From Bacillus sp. AFS041924 (GTDB lineage: Bacteria > Bacillota > Bacilli > Bacillales > Bacillaceae_G): a stretch of DNA of 64,000 nt. Below, in pieces: positions 50,412-60,341 of the stretch. The notes under the pieces were generated by a model, which was given only the letters and a program-made list of their open reading frames with translations, made no database searches and had not been told where the DNA came from. A program made the translations under genes and the position numbers. The stretch is taken from assembly GCF_002577195.1 (NCBI RefSeq), contig NZ_NULG01000030.1, positions 51,380 to 115,379 of the forward strand, read 5' to 3'. Numbering within the stretch: position 1 is the stretch's first letter; each line of letters starts with the position of its first letter.

Positions 50412-50448
50412 ATACAAAGAAAAAGGAGTTTCCTCCCATTCTTTGTAT
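50412..50448 (-). terminator. uvrA terminator
   Basis: ATACAAAGAA and TTCTTTGTAT with an inner GGAG/CTCC hairpin, 26 bp after the uvrA stop. Confidence 0.85.
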
Positions 50449-50473
50449 CACATTTTCACTTTAATTTCTGACT

Positions 50474-53341
50474 TCAGGATTCCATCAATGCCATTCGTTT
50501 TTCCATCCTAGCTTTGTCACGATCTAATACAACCTTTAAATACTTACCTGTATGAGACGCTTCGACTTTACATAGTTGTTCAGGTGTACCGGTTGCAACG
50601 ATCGTACCACCTTTATCTCCACCTTCTGGCCCTAAATCAATAAGATGGTCTGCTGCTTTAATAACATCTAAATTATGTTCGATTACAAGAACGGTATCAC
50701 CATTATCTACAAGTCTTTGTAAAACAACTAATAATCGTGCAATATCATCAACATGAAGACCAGTAGTAGGTTCATCTAATATATATAAAGTTCTTCCGTT
50801 TGTACGTTTATGAAGTTCTGAAGCTAGTTTTACACGCTGTGCTTCCCCACCTGATAAAGTCGTAGCAGGTTGACCTAATGTAATATAACCTAAACCTACA
50901 TCAAATAGTGTTTGAAGTTTACGTTTGATCTTTGGAATATTTTCAAAGAATGAAACTGCATCTTCTACAGTCATATTTAAAACTTCTGAGATCGATTTAT
51001 CCTTATATTTAACTTCTAACGTTTCTCTATTATATCGTTTACCATGACACACTTCACATGGTACATATACATCAGGTAAGAAATGCATTTCTATTTTAAT
51101 AATCCCATCGCCACGACAAGCTTCACATCTACCGCCTTTAACGTTGAAGCTAAAACGGCCTTTCTTATAACCACGTACCTTTGATTCATTTGTAGCAGCA
51201 TAAACGTCTCGAATATCATCAAATACACCAGTATAAGTGGCAGGGTTTGAACGAGGCGTACGACCGATTGGCGATTGATCAATATCTATAACCTTCTCTA
51301 ACTCTTCAATCCCTTTAATTTCTTTATGCTCCCCTGGACGAACTTTCGAACCATTTAATTTTTGAGCTAATGATTTATATAAAATTTCATTAATTAATGT
51401 ACTTTTTCCTGAGCCTGATACACCCGTTACTGCAACGAACGTTCCTAATGGGAAAGAAGTCGAGACATTTTTTAAATTGTTTTCTTTTGCTCCAACAATC
51501 TTTATTTGACGTCCGTCACCTTTTCTACGTTCTAGCGGAACTGGAATAAACTTCTCTCCGGATAAGTATTTACCCGTTAATGAATTTTTATCATTCATTA
51601 CTTCATTTGGCGTTCCTTGTGAAATAACCTGACCACCGTGAATACCTGCTCCTGGACCGATATCAATTAAATAATCAGCTGCTAGCATTGTATCTTCATC
51701 ATGTTCAACAACAATTAACGTATTCCCGATATCTCTCATATTTAATAATGTCGAAATTAATCGATCATTATCACGTTGGTGTAATCCGATTGATGGTTCA
51801 TCCAAAATATATAATACGCCGGTCAATCTTGAACCAATTTGAGTCGCCAAACGAATTCGTTGAGCTTCTCCACCCGATAAAGTACCAGCCGCTCGGTTCA
51901 GTGTTAAATAGTCTAAACCTACATTAACTAAAAAGCCAATACGCTCTCTAATTTCTCGAAGAATTAGATTTGCTATTTTTTCCTGCTTTGGAGTTAATCC
52001 AAGTGTGCCAAAGAAGTCGAACGCTTCCTTAACTGACATTCTAGTTACTTCACCGACATGTAAACCACCGATAAAGACTGCAAGTGCCTCTTGTCTTAAA
52101 CGATGACCTTTACAAGTTGGACAATTTTGTTGTGCCATGTATTTTTCCATTTGCTCACGAATAAAATCTGAAGATGTTTCCTTATAACGTCTTTCAACAT
52201 TTGAAATAACACCTTCAAATTGAATCATCGCTTCACGCACATGACCTTGTTCATTATCATATTTAAAATAAATTTGTTCTCCATTACTGCCATAAAGAAT
52301 TTTATCTCTTTGATCATTTGGGATGTCTTTAAATGGAATATCCATATTAATCCCGTAATGATTACATACACTTTCAAGCAACTGTGGATAATACATTGAA
52401 CTAATGGATTCCCACGGTGCTATCGCATTCTCTTTAAGAGTTAATTCTTCATTTGGAATGACTAAACTTAAATCGACTTCTAACTTAGTCCCTAAACCAT
52501 CACATGAATGACAAGCACCGAATGGGCTATTAAACGAAAACATTCGTGGTTCTAATTCTCCAATTGAGAAACCACAAATTGGACATGCATGATGTTCACT
52601 AAAAAGTAGCTCTTCTTCACCCATTACATCAATAATTACTCGACCTTCTCCTAGCTTTAATGCAGTCTCAAGAGAATCAGCTAGTCGAGAAGCTACACCT
52701 TCTTTTACGACAATACGGTCAATCACAACTTCAATCGAATGCTTCTTATTTTTCTCTAATTCAATCTCATCAGACACATCGTATAGCTCATCATCAACTC
52801 GAACACGTACGAATCCTTGCTTTTTAATCTCTTCAAACACTTTTACATGAGTACCTTTACGACCAGAGATAACTGGCGCAAGTACTTGAATTTTTGTTCT
52901 TTCAGGATACTCCATCACACGATCTACCATTTGTTCAACTGTTTGAGAAGTAATTTCGATGCCATGATTTGGGCAAATAGGAGTACCAATTCGAGCATAT
53001 AAAAGTCGTAAATAGTCGTAAATCTCTGTTACCGTACCAACTGTCGAACGAGGATTTCGACTAGTCGTTTTCTGGTCAATTGAGATTGCAGGTGATAGTC
53101 CTTCAATTGAATCAACATCGGGCTTATCCATTTGACCTAAAAATTGACGAGCATATGCTGATAATGATTCTACATATCTGCGCTGACCTTCTGCATAAAT
53201 CGTATCAAATGCTAGAGAGGACTTACCTGATCCCGATAAACCAGTTACAACAACTAACTGATTACGCGGGATTGTCACATCAATATTTTTTAAGTTATGC
53301 GCTCTAGCCCCTTTTATAATTATTTCATTCATACTTTTCAA
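50474..53341 (-). CDS. uvrA: UvrABC excinuclease subunit A
   Basis: UvrA (955 residues) is the damage-sensing ABC-type ATPase of nucleotide excision repair. Two ATPase halves are present: [23 protein letters not shown] and [15 protein letters not shown], with signatures [12 protein letters not shown] and [12 protein letters not shown], and zinc fingers ([14 protein letters not shown] and [14 protein letters not shown]). I choose the TTG at 53341, six bases after GAGGTG inside the uvrB end; an ATG two codons later (53332) would be too far from the site. Confidence 0.97.
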   Translation of the reverse strand: MKSMNEIIIKGARAHNLKNIDVTIPRNQLVVVTGLSGSGKSSLAFDTIYAEGQRRYVESLSAYARQFLGQMDKPDVDSIEGLSPAISIDQKTTSRNPRSTVGTVTEIYDYLRLLYARIGTPICPNHGIEITSQTVEQMVDRVMEYPERTKIQVLAPVISGRKGTHVKVFEEIKKQGFVRVRVDDELYDVSDEIELEKNKKHSIEVVIDRIVVKEGVASRLADSLETALKLGEGRVIIDVMGEEELLFSEHHACPICGFSIGELEPRMFSFNSPFGACHSCDGLGTKLEVDLSLVIPNEELTLKENAIAPWESISSMYYPQLLESVCNHYGINMDIPFKDIPNDQRDKILYGSNGEQIYFKYDNEQGHVREAMIQFEGVISNVERRYKETSSDFIREQMEKYMAQQNCPTCKGHRLRQEALAVFIGGLHVGEVTRMSVKEAFDFFGTLGLTPKQEKIANLILREIRERIGFLVNVGLDYLTLNRAAGTLSGGEAQRIRLATQIGSRLTGVLYILDEPSIGLHQRDNDRLISTLLNMRDIGNTLIVVEHDEDTMLAADYLIDIGPGAGIHGGQVISQGTPNEVMNDKNSLTGKYLSGEKFIPVPLERRKGDGRQIKIVGAKENNLKNVSTSFPLGTFVAVTGVSGSGKSTLINEILYKSLAQKLNGSKVRPGEHKEIKGIEELEKVIDIDQSPIGRTPRSNPATYTGVFDDIRDVYAATNESKVRGYKKGRFSFNVKGGRCEACRGDGIIKIEMHFLPDVYVPCEVCHGKRYNRETLEVKYKDKSISEVLNMTVEDAVSFFENIPKIKRKLQTLFDVGLGYITLGQPATTLSGGEAQRVKLASELHKRTNGRTLYILDEPTTGLHVDDIARLLVVLQRLVDNGDTVLVIEHNLDVIKAADHLIDLGPEGGDKGGTIVATGTPEQLCKVEASHTGKYLKVVLDRDKARMEKRMALMES

Positions 53342-53346
53342 GTTCT

Positions 53347-55332
53347 TCACCTCTCAGACTTCAATTCTAATATTAAGTCACGAAGTTCTGTTGCTCGTTC
53401 AAAATCAAGCGCCTTCGCTGCGTCTTTCATTTCCATTTCAATTGATTGAATAAATAAATGACGTTCTTTTTTGTTCATTTTCTTATACTTAGCACTAATG
53501 CCATTTTCATAAACTTCATCTTCCTCAGCAACTGAAGTAGCTCGAATCACATCACGTACTTGTTTAATAATTGTTTTAGGCGTTATGCCATGTTTTTTGT
53601 TATATTCTTCTTGAATTTCACGACGGCGCTTTGTTTCATTAATAGCAATTCCCATCGAGTTCGTCATTTTATCAGCATACATAATAACATGACCATTCGA
53701 ATTCCTCGCAGCTCGACCAATTGTTTGAATCAATGATCGTTCAGAACGTAAGAATCCCTCTTTATCTGCATCTAAAATAACGACTAAAGAAACCTCGGGA
53801 ATATCAATCCCTTCACGTAAAAGGTTAATCCCAATCAATACATCATATTTCCCTAATCGTAGATCACGTATAATTTCAATTCGTTCAAGCGTTTTAATTT
53901 CAGAATGTAAGTAGTTAACTTTAATTCCAATTTCTTTTAGATAATCTGTTAAGTCTTCAGACATTTTCTTTGTAAGAGTAGTAATTAATATTCTTTCATT
54001 TTTAGCGATACGATTTCGAACTTCATCAATAAGATCATCAATTTGGCCTTCAATCGGTCGTACATCAATTGTTGGATCTAATAGACCTGTTGGACGAATA
54101 ATTTGCTCTACCTTTTCTGGGCATAATTCTAGCTCATACGGTCCAGGTGTAGCAGTTACATAAATTGTTTGCTGAACTTTTTCTTCAAACTCAGCAAATT
54201 TTAACGGTCGATTATCCAAAGCTGAAGGTAAACGGAATCCATGGTCAACTAATACTTGCTTTCGAGCTTGGTCTCCGTTAAACATTCCCCGAATTTGCGG
54301 AACTGTAACATGTGACTCATCGATGACCATTAAGAAATCTTCTGGAAAATAGTCTAATAATGTATATGGCGTTGAACCTGGTGGTCTTAAAGTTAGATGA
54401 CGGGAATAATTTTCAATTCCTGAACAAAATCCCATCTCGTTCATCATCTCTAAATCATATCTAGTACGTTGTTCCAGCCTTTGAGCTTCCAGTAATTTAC
54501 CGTTTTCTCTCATTACCTTTAAACGCTCTTCAAGCTCAAGTTCAATATTTTTAATAGCAATTTTCATTTTTTCTTCACGCGTAACGAAGTGAGAAGCCGG
54601 GAAAATTGCAACATGTTCACGATCACCTAAAATCTCACCTGTTAATGCGTCAACTTCTCTAATTCTCTCAATTTCATCACCAAAAAACTCGACACGAATA
54701 CAGTGCTCATCACGTGAAGCCGGAAAAATTTCAACAACATCTCCGCGAACGCGGAATGTACCACGCGAGAAGTCTATATCATTGCGCGCATACTGAATAT
54801 CTACTAGTTTATGTAATAACTCGTCCCTACTGATTTCCATACCAATTCGAAGAGAACAAACTAACTCACGATATTCTTCTGGAGAACCTAAACCATAAAT
54901 ACAAGAAACACTCGCTACGATAATGACATCCTTACGTTCAAAAAGGGAGGAAGTCGCAGAGTGACGTAATTTATCGATTTCATCATTAATACTTGAATCT
55001 TTCTCTATGTATGTATCCGTTTGAGGTACATAAGCTTCTGGCTGAAAGTAATCATAATAACTAACGAAATACTCGACTGCATTATTAGGAAAAAACTCTT
55101 TTAATTCACTATATAATTGTCCAGCTAATGTTTTATTGTGTGCAAATACTAAAGTTGGCTTTCCTATTTCCTTAATTACATTTGAAATGGTAAATGTTTT
55201 TCCCGTACCTGTTGCACCTAGTAATACTTGATGCTTTTTACCATTTTTGACCCCATCTACAAGCTGCTTAATCGCATTTGGCTGGTCACCTTGAGGTGAA
55301 TAATTAGAAACTACCTCGAATTTCTGCTCCAT
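53347..55332 (-). CDS. uvrB: UvrABC excinuclease subunit B
   Basis: UvrB (661 residues) verifies damage and recruits UvrC. It has the helicase motif GATGTGKTF (Walker A), the beta-hairpin block [26 protein letters not shown], the late QTIGRAARN motif VI and the C-terminal UvrB/C coiled-coil ([27 protein letters not shown]). The ATG at 55332 follows GGAGGCGGGG. It is the first gene of uvrBA, and two LexA-like boxes lie upstream. Confidence 0.98.
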   Translation of the reverse strand: MEQKFEVVSNYSPQGDQPNAIKQLVDGVKNGKKHQVLLGATGTGKTFTISNVIKEIGKPTLVFAHNKTLAGQLYSELKEFFPNNAVEYFVSYYDYFQPEAYVPQTDTYIEKDSSINDEIDKLRHSATSSLFERKDVIIVASVSCIYGLGSPEEYRELVCSLRIGMEISRDELLHKLVDIQYARNDIDFSRGTFRVRGDVVEIFPASRDEHCIRVEFFGDEIERIREVDALTGEILGDREHVAIFPASHFVTREEKMKIAIKNIELELEERLKVMRENGKLLEAQRLEQRTRYDLEMMNEMGFCSGIENYSRHLTLRPPGSTPYTLLDYFPEDFLMVIDESHVTVPQIRGMFNGDQARKQVLVDHGFRLPSALDNRPLKFAEFEEKVQQTIYVTATPGPYELELCPEKVEQIIRPTGLLDPTIDVRPIEGQIDDLIDEVRNRIAKNERILITTLTKKMSEDLTDYLKEIGIKVNYLHSEIKTLERIEIIRDLRLGKYDVLIGINLLREGIDIPEVSLVVILDADKEGFLRSERSLIQTIGRAARNSNGHVIMYADKMTNSMGIAINETKRRREIQEEYNKKHGITPKTIIKQVRDVIRATSVAEEDEVYENGISAKYKKMNKKERHLFIQSIEMEMKDAAKALDFERATELRDLILELKSER

Positions 55333-55406
55333 CTTCCCCGCCTCCATTTCTAAAACATACCTATCCTTTTATTTTACCACAAAATTTCAAAAACCAATCA
55401 AAAACA

Positions 55407-55418
55407 GAACAAACGTAC
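55407..55418 (-). promoter_or_regulatory. LexA (SOS)-box-like sequence, promoter-proximal
   Basis: GAAC-AAAC-GTAC fits the Bacillus SOS core GAAC-RNRY-GTTC with one mismatch, 75 bp upstream of uvrB and close to TTGATT/TAAAAT promoter-like elements. Confidence 0.5.
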
Positions 55419-55480
55419 TTTAAATTTTAATATTATTTCATATTATCGATATTCATATACGAAATCAAGTAAACAAACTA

Positions 55481-55492
55481 GAACGTACATTC
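55481..55492 (-). promoter_or_regulatory. LexA (SOS)-box-like sequence, distal
   Basis: GAAC-GTAC-ATTC, again one mismatch to the SOS core, 63 bp further upstream than the first. Confidence 0.45.
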
Positions 55493-55515
55493 CTTAGAAG
55501 AATGCAAAGAAAAAA

Positions 55516-55537
55516 GGAAAAGATAAAAATCTTTTCC
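55516..55537 (-). terminator. Terminator of the GntR/ABC operon
   Basis: GGAAAAGA-TAAAAA-TCTTTTCC followed by TTTTTTC on the minus strand. Confidence 0.85.
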
Positions 55538-55565
55538 TCTCCTTTAATTCCTTATCCCTGCCCCA

Positions 55566-56837
55566 TTATTCTGGTGAAAAATCGAACACCTGTAATTGCT
55601 TTAATAGTTTATTAGTCTTTCCTTTTGCATTCTTTACTTCAATCTTGCCTTCATAAACAATTTGTCCACTTGTCAAATCAGCAATAATAAATTTTTTATT
55701 TATATCTTCCGGATTTTCATTAGACGTTAATGCATAAAGTTTTCCATTTAAAACTTTATAACTTGTGTTATCTAGGTTTTCCATTTGCGTTAATACTGAC
55801 TGGCCATCAACTTTTTTACTACTTAAGTTATACTTTAAAACCGTAATACCCTTATCCTTATTCGTTAAGAAATACAATTCATCAATATCAAGGATTTCAA
55901 TACTCTGCTTTATTTGTTCTTTTTGTGCATTTGATAAATTTAACGCCTCTTCTTTACCAGTCTCTAAATTAAATAAAATAAGTTCACTACTAATTACATC
56001 AGATGTTGTTTCTCCGTTTTCTTGAACAGTGTCCTTTAAAATTTCCTTTTTATATATCGAATATTTAGAAGGAACTGTTGGATCTGATGCTTGCATTATA
56101 TTTTGAAATTCAGTGTGAGTATGATTTTTTTGTGCATTAGTTGATTTATTGATTACTGTGTGATCAACAATTTTCTTTTGATTTACATTAATTCTATACA
56201 CCACATGCTCATTTTGTTCGTCATATACGCCTGAATTTGTATTCTTATCAAAATTAGTTTTATTTTGGGAGGTAGTAACAACTAATTCTTTTCCGATTAA
56301 TTGCACATCATCTACAAAAATATAAGAGTATTTTTCTTCTTCAGGAATATCAAGTTTAAATGTATATCGATCCTTATTTTGAAGATCAAGACCATCTATA
56401 TTCATTTTAAAATGATTATTTTTATCTGCATATGAACCATCGATTCTACCACCATTTACATTAACATGCCATGCAAAATCTTTATCGATATAAAATTGAG
56501 AAGAAGAAGAATTTTTTCCGCGCATGAAGTTTCTTTCTTCTTTTTGTAGATCATTTAATTTCTTTAGATCATAGTAGTCTGTATTCAGTTCACTAAAAAT
56601 AGAATTACTATTTTTATATTCACTTCCATCTGTAGTAATACTTAATCCTCTATTTCCATCATCCTGACCATACCCGGCGTTAATAACTAAGTCTTTAACG
56701 TATTTTGAGTCTCCATTTTCAGTCTTCAAGTAAAATTTAGGTAATTTACTTTCTGAGATAGCTACTTTAGTAAAAAACGTACCGATACTAATCGTCGTTA
56801 CAACAGCTATTATTGCCAAATTACGATATCGCTTCAT
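55566..56837 (-). CDS. Exported or membrane-anchored protein of the ABC operon, unknown
   Basis: The 423-residue product has one N-terminal hydrophobic segment (NLAIIAVVTTISIGTFFTKVAIS) and a large external part rich in K, D, N and S with beta-strand-like repeats (ELVVTTSQNKTNFDKNTN, HVVYRINVNQKKIVDHTVI, ELILFNLETGKEEALNL). The pattern recalls a beta-propeller or WD-like lectin-type fold, but I do not recognise a named family. It is the last gene of the GntR-ABC operon, 12 bp after the permease, and so may be an accessory sensor or partner of that transporter. Confidence 0.7.
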   Translation of the reverse strand: MKRYRNLAIIAVVTTISIGTFFTKVAISESKLPKFYLKTENGDSKYVKDLVINAGYGQDDGNRGLSITTDGSEYKNSNSIFSELNTDYYDLKKLNDLQKEERNFMRGKNSSSSQFYIDKDFAWHVNVNGGRIDGSYADKNNHFKMNIDGLDLQNKDRYTFKLDIPEEEKYSYIFVDDVQLIGKELVVTTSQNKTNFDKNTNSGVYDEQNEHVVYRINVNQKKIVDHTVINKSTNAQKNHTHTEFQNIMQASDPTVPSKYSIYKKEILKDTVQENGETTSDVISSELILFNLETGKEEALNLSNAQKEQIKQSIEILDIDELYFLTNKDKGITVLKYNLSSKKVDGQSVLTQMENLDNTSYKVLNGKLYALTSNENPEDINKKFIIADLTSGQIVYEGKIEVKNAKGKTNKLLKQLQVFDFSPE

Positions 56838-56849
56838 TTGAATTCCTCC

Positions 56850-57692
56850 TTACACTGATACTTTGTTTTTTAATAAATATTTACTAAATAAGATTGAAAC
56901 TGTAATGATAATCGTAAAAAGCCCTAATTCCATGTAAATGACTTCGCTTGGATAGAATGAAAAGTCATTTCCAATAATATAGTTTTGAATAATCGCTGGT
57001 GAAAGTAATAATACTGCAATCCCCATCGCATATAAAACTCCATATAATATGCCTTTCCAACGATAACTACGTTCTAATAAAATGAATGTGAAAAGCGTAA
57101 AAACTAGTCCCATTCCAATAAGATATCTAAAAATGAAATCTACAAGATTATTCGGTAATAGCATGACAAAAATATTAGGACTCATAAACAGGTCAACCGT
57201 ACTCATTTTTCCTAAAAGTTCAGTTGGGACTATACTTTGAAATACATTTATTTCAATTGGTATAAGTATTAATTGAAATGCGAGTAAACTTAAAACCATA
57301 ATTAAGATCGTAGTTGCTTTAGCAAAGTAAATTGTCATTCTTGAAGTTGGTAACATAAATAAACGGTAAATAAATGTGTTTTTTCCGAAATAATCTCTAT
57401 ACCAAATAAAAAACACATAAAACATCATTAACGCTATGCATATTAAGATTGGGCCAATAAATAATGCATGATTCACAACTTGGTTAAAGTTTAGTAACCC
57501 ACTTTGTGCGATAAACTCTTCGGTTGCTTTTACTGAGCTTGCGTAATTTGCTTCATTAGCATGTTCCATATAGGCAGACTTTACAACGAACAAACTTACG
57601 AACTGTGAAATAGCTACTATAATTAATAAACCTATATATAATTTAAACAATCGATTCACTTCAAAGTTCACTAGTTTTAAATATCGATTCAT
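56850..57692 (-). CDS. ABC transporter permease
   Basis: The 280-residue membrane protein has six predicted helices, starting with RLFKLYIGLLIIVAISQFVSLFVV, and a long extracellular loop (about 38-75). It is of the ABC-2-like type found in YtrC/YtrD-style transporters. The ATPase gene overlaps it by 4 nt upstream. The substrate may be a peptide or cell-wall antibiotic by analogy with YtrABCDEF; this is inference from architecture only. Confidence 0.82.
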   Translation of the reverse strand: MNRYLKLVNFEVNRLFKLYIGLLIIVAISQFVSLFVVKSAYMEHANEANYASSVKATEEFIAQSGLLNFNQVVNHALFIGPILICIALMMFYVFFIWYRDYFGKNTFIYRLFMLPTSRMTIYFAKATTILIMVLSLLAFQLILIPIEINVFQSIVPTELLGKMSTVDLFMSPNIFVMLLPNNLVDFIFRYLIGMGLVFTLFTFILLERSYRWKGILYGVLYAMGIAVLLLSPAIIQNYIIGNDFSFYPSEVIYMELGLFTIIITVSILFSKYLLKNKVSV

Positions 57693-58378
57693 GAATGATA
57701 CACCTCTCTCATTACGTCCATCACTGACTTACCTTCTTCTAATCGTAATTCTTCAGTATAAAACTCTTTAAGAATTTCCCCGTTATCTAATAAAACGACC
57801 TTATCGATTAAGTGCTCAATATCACTAATTTCATGCGTTGTGATGATTACGCCTCGATCTTCAATTAAGTGACTCGTAAACACTTTTGCAATTTGCTCTC
57901 TACTAAACATATCGATCCCAGAAAAGGGCTCATCCATCAAAACATAATCCACATCTAACCCTAAGCCAAATAGTAAATTTGCTTTTGCAGCATTACCTTT
58001 TGAAAGCTCACCTAATTTTTCATCTTCTTTTAAACGGAAAAAGCCAAGTAATTCTTTTGCACGTTCTTCATTCCAATTCACATAAAAATCCTTCATAAAC
58101 TGCATAGCTTCACCAACTGTAAAACTAGGAAGCATTGTAAGTGTATCTGGAATAAACGTGATATTCTCATACATTGAGTGATTCATTTTCTTATCATCTA
58201 TTAATATTTCTCCGCGGTCGATAGGCGTAATTCCCATTATTGCCTTCATCGTTGTAGACTTACCAACACCATTAATCCCGATTAAACATGTTATTTCTCC
58301 CTTATTTGCAGTGAAAGAAATATCACGTAATACATTTTTCCGACCAAATTTTTTTGAAACATTCTTTACTTGAATCAT
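57689..58378 (-). CDS. ABC transporter ATP-binding protein (YtrB-like)
   Basis: The 229-residue ATPase has Walker A GINGVGKSTT, the signature LSKGNAAK (a variant of LSGGQ seen in YtrB-type proteins), Walker B YVLMDEPFSGID and the H-loop TTHEISD. It lies between a GntR regulator and the permease with a 4-nt overlap to the latter. The loop variant and the GntR neighbour place it in the YtrB/EcsA-like group. Confidence 0.9.
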   Translation of the reverse strand: MIQVKNVSKKFGRKNVLRDISFTANKGEITCLIGINGVGKSTTMKAIMGITPIDRGEILIDDKKMNHSMYENITFIPDTLTMLPSFTVGEAMQFMKDFYVNWNEERAKELLGFFRLKEDEKLGELSKGNAAKANLLFGLGLDVDYVLMDEPFSGIDMFSREQIAKVFTSHLIEDRGVIITTHEISDIEHLIDKVVLLDNGEILKEFYTEELRLEEGKSVMDVMREVYHS

Positions 58379-58771
58379 TTAAGCCTCTCCTTTCTTTTCT
58401 TCTTGTATCTTTTGTTCATAGTTTTGTTTAACCATTGTAAGTAACTCCTCTACCGGGACATTAATTACTTTGATTGAATCGACGAATTCATTTACAGCTT
58501 CCATAATTAATTCATTTCGTACACCATTTAAAACCTTTATATCTGTCGTAATTTTACTAGGGAAATTTCGTTCAGTCGTAATCAATCCTTGTTCCTCCAT
58601 TTCCTTATATGCTTTTTGTACAGTATTTGGATTTATATTAAATTGAACAGCTAATTCTCTTCTTGATGGTATTTCTTGACCAGCTTCTAACAGTCTTTTG
58701 GCAATCTGTTGTTTAAAATGCCTAACGACCTGTAAATAAACGGGTTCACGGTTATTCACTATAAATTCCAT
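58379..58771 (-). CDS. GntR-family repressor (YtrA subfamily)
   Basis: The 130-residue regulator has a GntR winged helix (MEFIVNNREPVYLQVVRHFKQQIAKRLLEAGQEIPSRRELAVQFNINPNTVQKAYKEMEEQGLI) and only a short C-terminal dimer helix, as in YtrA. The ATG at 58771 is 7 nt after GGAGG. It is first in the operon, directly abutting the ATPase. Two YtrA-like operators upstream suggest autorepression, relieved by cell-wall-active compounds by analogy with YtrA. Confidence 0.92.
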   Translation of the reverse strand: MEFIVNNREPVYLQVVRHFKQQIAKRLLEAGQEIPSRRELAVQFNINPNTVQKAYKEMEEQGLITTERNFPSKITTDIKVLNGVRNELIMEAVNEFVDSIKVINVPVEELLTMVKQNYEQKIQEEKKGEA

Positions 58772-58813
58772 CAATCCACCTCCTCGTTCTTAATCCAATT
58801 AAATTAGTTTGTG

Positions 58814-58837
58814 TGTGTACCACTTGGTTCATACACT
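58814..58837 (-). promoter_or_regulatory. YtrA-like operator 1
   Basis: AGTGTA-N12-TACACA on the minus strand; the B. subtilis YtrA site is AGTGTA-N13-TACACT. Confidence 0.65.
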
Positions 58838-58879
58838 CATTACATAACTATGCGTATTACTCGATTAATACACCTTATA

Positions 58880-58903
58880 CGTGTACTATACATGTAATAC
58901 ACT
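58880..58903 (-). promoter_or_regulatory. YtrA-like operator 2
   Basis: AGTGTA-N12-TACACG on the minus strand, the same spacing as operator 1 and 66 bp away. An inverted repeat GTATTA/TAATAC lies between the two. Confidence 0.65.
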
Positions 58904-58930
58904 AAATATGTCAAACATAAATTTAATAAT

Positions 58931-58965
58931 ACTAGACCTAATTGAACCGTTCCAATTAGTCTAGT
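58931..58965. terminator. Terminator of the SigY operon
   Basis: ACTAGAC-C-TAATTG pairs with CAATTA-GTCTAGT around an 8-nt loop, one bulged base. Confidence 0.8.
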
Positions 58966-58983
58966 ATTTTTACCTTATCTGTA

Positions 58984-59100
58984 TTAACTTGATTTAATCA
59001 CAGACATAATCAGTATACTAAATAAACAAATTACAAAACTTACCATCATAAAATATTTAATTAGTCCATTGTTCCCTTTGCAATTTGTATAAAATTTCAT
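58984..59100 (-). CDS. Small membrane protein at the end of the SigY operon (38 aa)
   Basis: An ATG at 59100, 15 bp after the preceding stop, opens a 38-codon frame (MKFYTNCKGNNGLIKYF, then a hydrophobic helix MMVSFVICLFSILIMSVI). The frame ends 19 bp before the operon terminator. B. subtilis has two small membrane proteins, YxlD and YxlE, after yxlC, so this could be a reduced counterpart. The ribosome site is weak (AGAAAG), so expression is not certain. Confidence 0.45.
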   Translation of the reverse strand: MKFYTNCKGNNGLIKYFMMVSFVICLFSILIMSVIKSS

Positions 59101-59115
59101 TTTTGTATCGCTTTC

Positions 59116-59319
59116 TTAACTAAGTTTTTTACGATCTTTTCGAACAACTAAAAAGTAAAAGAAGATACTAGGCCAAGGAAATTGAATTATTCCTAAAAGC
59201 CCCCATAACCACGCAGAACGATTTCTCTTTTTAGCTTTTGTAAAAAGTGTGATACTTTGAGCTATTAAAATTATAAAGACTAAAACTAAGATAATAATAT
59301 TTTCCACTGTCCATTCCAT
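59116..59319 (-). CDS. Small membrane protein, YxlD-like
   Basis: The ATG at 59319 follows the yxlC-like stop by one base, with GAGTGGA as ribosome site. The 67-residue protein has two hydrophobic helices (NIIILVLVFIILIAQSITLF and SAWLWGLLGIIQFPWPSIFFYFLVV) and a basic end (RKDRKKLS), similar to the PLDc_N-type small proteins of the sigY operon. These are thought to restrain SigY together with YxlC. Confidence 0.72.
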   Translation of the reverse strand: MEWTVENIIILVLVFIILIAQSITLFTKAKKRNRSAWLWGLLGIIQFPWPSIFFYFLVVRKDRKKLS

Positions 59320-59320
59320 T

Positions 59321-59617
59321 TTAAATCCACTCACTTTCGATTTTCTTTTTATCTCGTTTAAATATAAATGGTAGTACAATAAACCCTAAACCCTGAATAA
59401 TTACAATACTCACTGGAGCTTTTAATGCGATCAAGAGTGTACCTATAAATAGACTGCAGGCTACACAAATGAATACGATTAGTTCTTTTAGGAAAATGGT
59501 TTTCTTTTTTTCCTGATGTAATTTTATTTTTTCTGTAATCGTATTAATTGAAGGTTCATGAATACTCGTCAATTCATCAAACTGCTTAAAGGCTGAAACA
59601 ATTTCTTCTTTATCCAT
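59321..59617 (-). CDS. YxlC-like anti-sigma component
   Basis: The 98-residue protein has a cytosolic N-terminal half and two membrane helices (KELIVFICVACSLFIGTLLIALKAP and VSIVIIQGLGFIVLPFIF). It overlaps the sigma factor end by 8 nt, the normal layout for a sigma/anti-sigma pair. YxlC is a negative regulator of SigY in B. subtilis. Similarity is mostly positional and topological. Confidence 0.75.
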   Translation of the reverse strand: MDKEEIVSAFKQFDELTSIHEPSINTITEKIKLHQEKKKTIFLKELIVFICVACSLFIGTLLIALKAPVSIVIIQGLGFIVLPFIFKRDKKKIESEWI

Positions 59618-60149
59618 TTTGCATTAACTCCTTTCTTAATTCCTTCATCCCATTATGAATTCTTGATTTAACCGTCCCTTCTCGAATTCCCATCATATTT
59701 CCAATTTCCTCGTTTGTATAGCCATAGTAATGCTTTAATAAAATAGCCGCTCGCACTTCTGATTTAAGCTTTTCAAAGCCTTCCATAATATCACTCCACT
59801 CAAATCCTTTATAAGCTAGCTGCCAATTTAAGGAACGTGATAATTCCTCAGACTCATTTTTCTGCCAAAACCATTCACGCTTTTTCTTTCTTTGTTGATC
59901 TAAATAAAGTCTAGTAGCAATCGTAATAAGCCAAGTTGAAAATTTGGATTGACCGTTGTATTTCTTTATATTGTCATAACCTTTCAGCATCGTATCCTGA
60001 ACTAAATCTTCTGCTATTTCTTGATTTAACGTCATCTTTAATACGTATTTATATAAAAAGGAGTAATGGGATTGAAAAAGTTTAGCGAATGCTTCTTGAT
60101 CACCTTGTTGAGCTTGCTTAATAATTTCTAATTCATCTATTTCAGCCAT
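59610..60149 (-). CDS. sigY: ECF sigma factor SigY
   Basis: The 179-residue sigma-70-family factor has region 2 (YSFLYKYVLKMTLNQEIAEDLVQDTMLKGYDNIKKYNGQSKFSTWLITIATRLYLD) and region 4 (LLKHYYGYTNEEIGNMMGIREGTVKSRIHNGMKELRKEL). The YNGQSKFS-WLITIA and KHYYGYT-EIG-M-GI-EGTVKSR stretches match SigY of B. subtilis closely, and the small membrane genes after it match the sigY operon. The yxlFG transporter genes are absent; an unrelated GntR-ABC operon follows instead. Confidence 0.92.
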   Translation of the reverse strand: MAEIDELEIIKQAQQGDQEAFAKLFQSHYSFLYKYVLKMTLNQEIAEDLVQDTMLKGYDNIKKYNGQSKFSTWLITIATRLYLDQQRKKKREWFWQKNESEELSRSLNWQLAYKGFEWSDIMEGFEKLKSEVRAAILLKHYYGYTNEEIGNMMGIREGTVKSRIHNGMKELRKELMQNG

Positions 60150-60199
60150 CTCTTCCTCCTTTCAAGATTGCATTCAATATTTATTTGGTTTTCATTTGT

Positions 60200-60227
60200 T
60201 ATACGATTAGGTTCTACAATTCGTTCA
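60200..60227 (-). promoter_or_regulatory. ECF-type promoter upstream of sigY
   Basis: TGAACG (60227-60222), 16 bp, then CGTATA (60205-60200), 51 bp before the sigY start. This is the GAAC..CGT pattern of autoregulated ECF promoters. Confidence 0.65.
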
Positions 60228-60308
60228 TTTTTCTTTTATTTTTTACTACGTTTTTTCTTAGGATTTAATGGCTTGTACAAAAAATAAAATTTATTCAAAC
60301 AAAAAGAA

Positions 60309-60334
60309 AGGGTAAAGCACATTCGCTTTACCCT
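60309..60334 (-). terminator. Terminator of the mhq operon
   Basis: AGGGTAAAGC-ACATTC-GCTTTACCCT followed by TTCTTTTTG on the minus strand, 8 bp after the last gene. Confidence 0.92.
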
Positions 60335-60341
60335 CTCTAAA

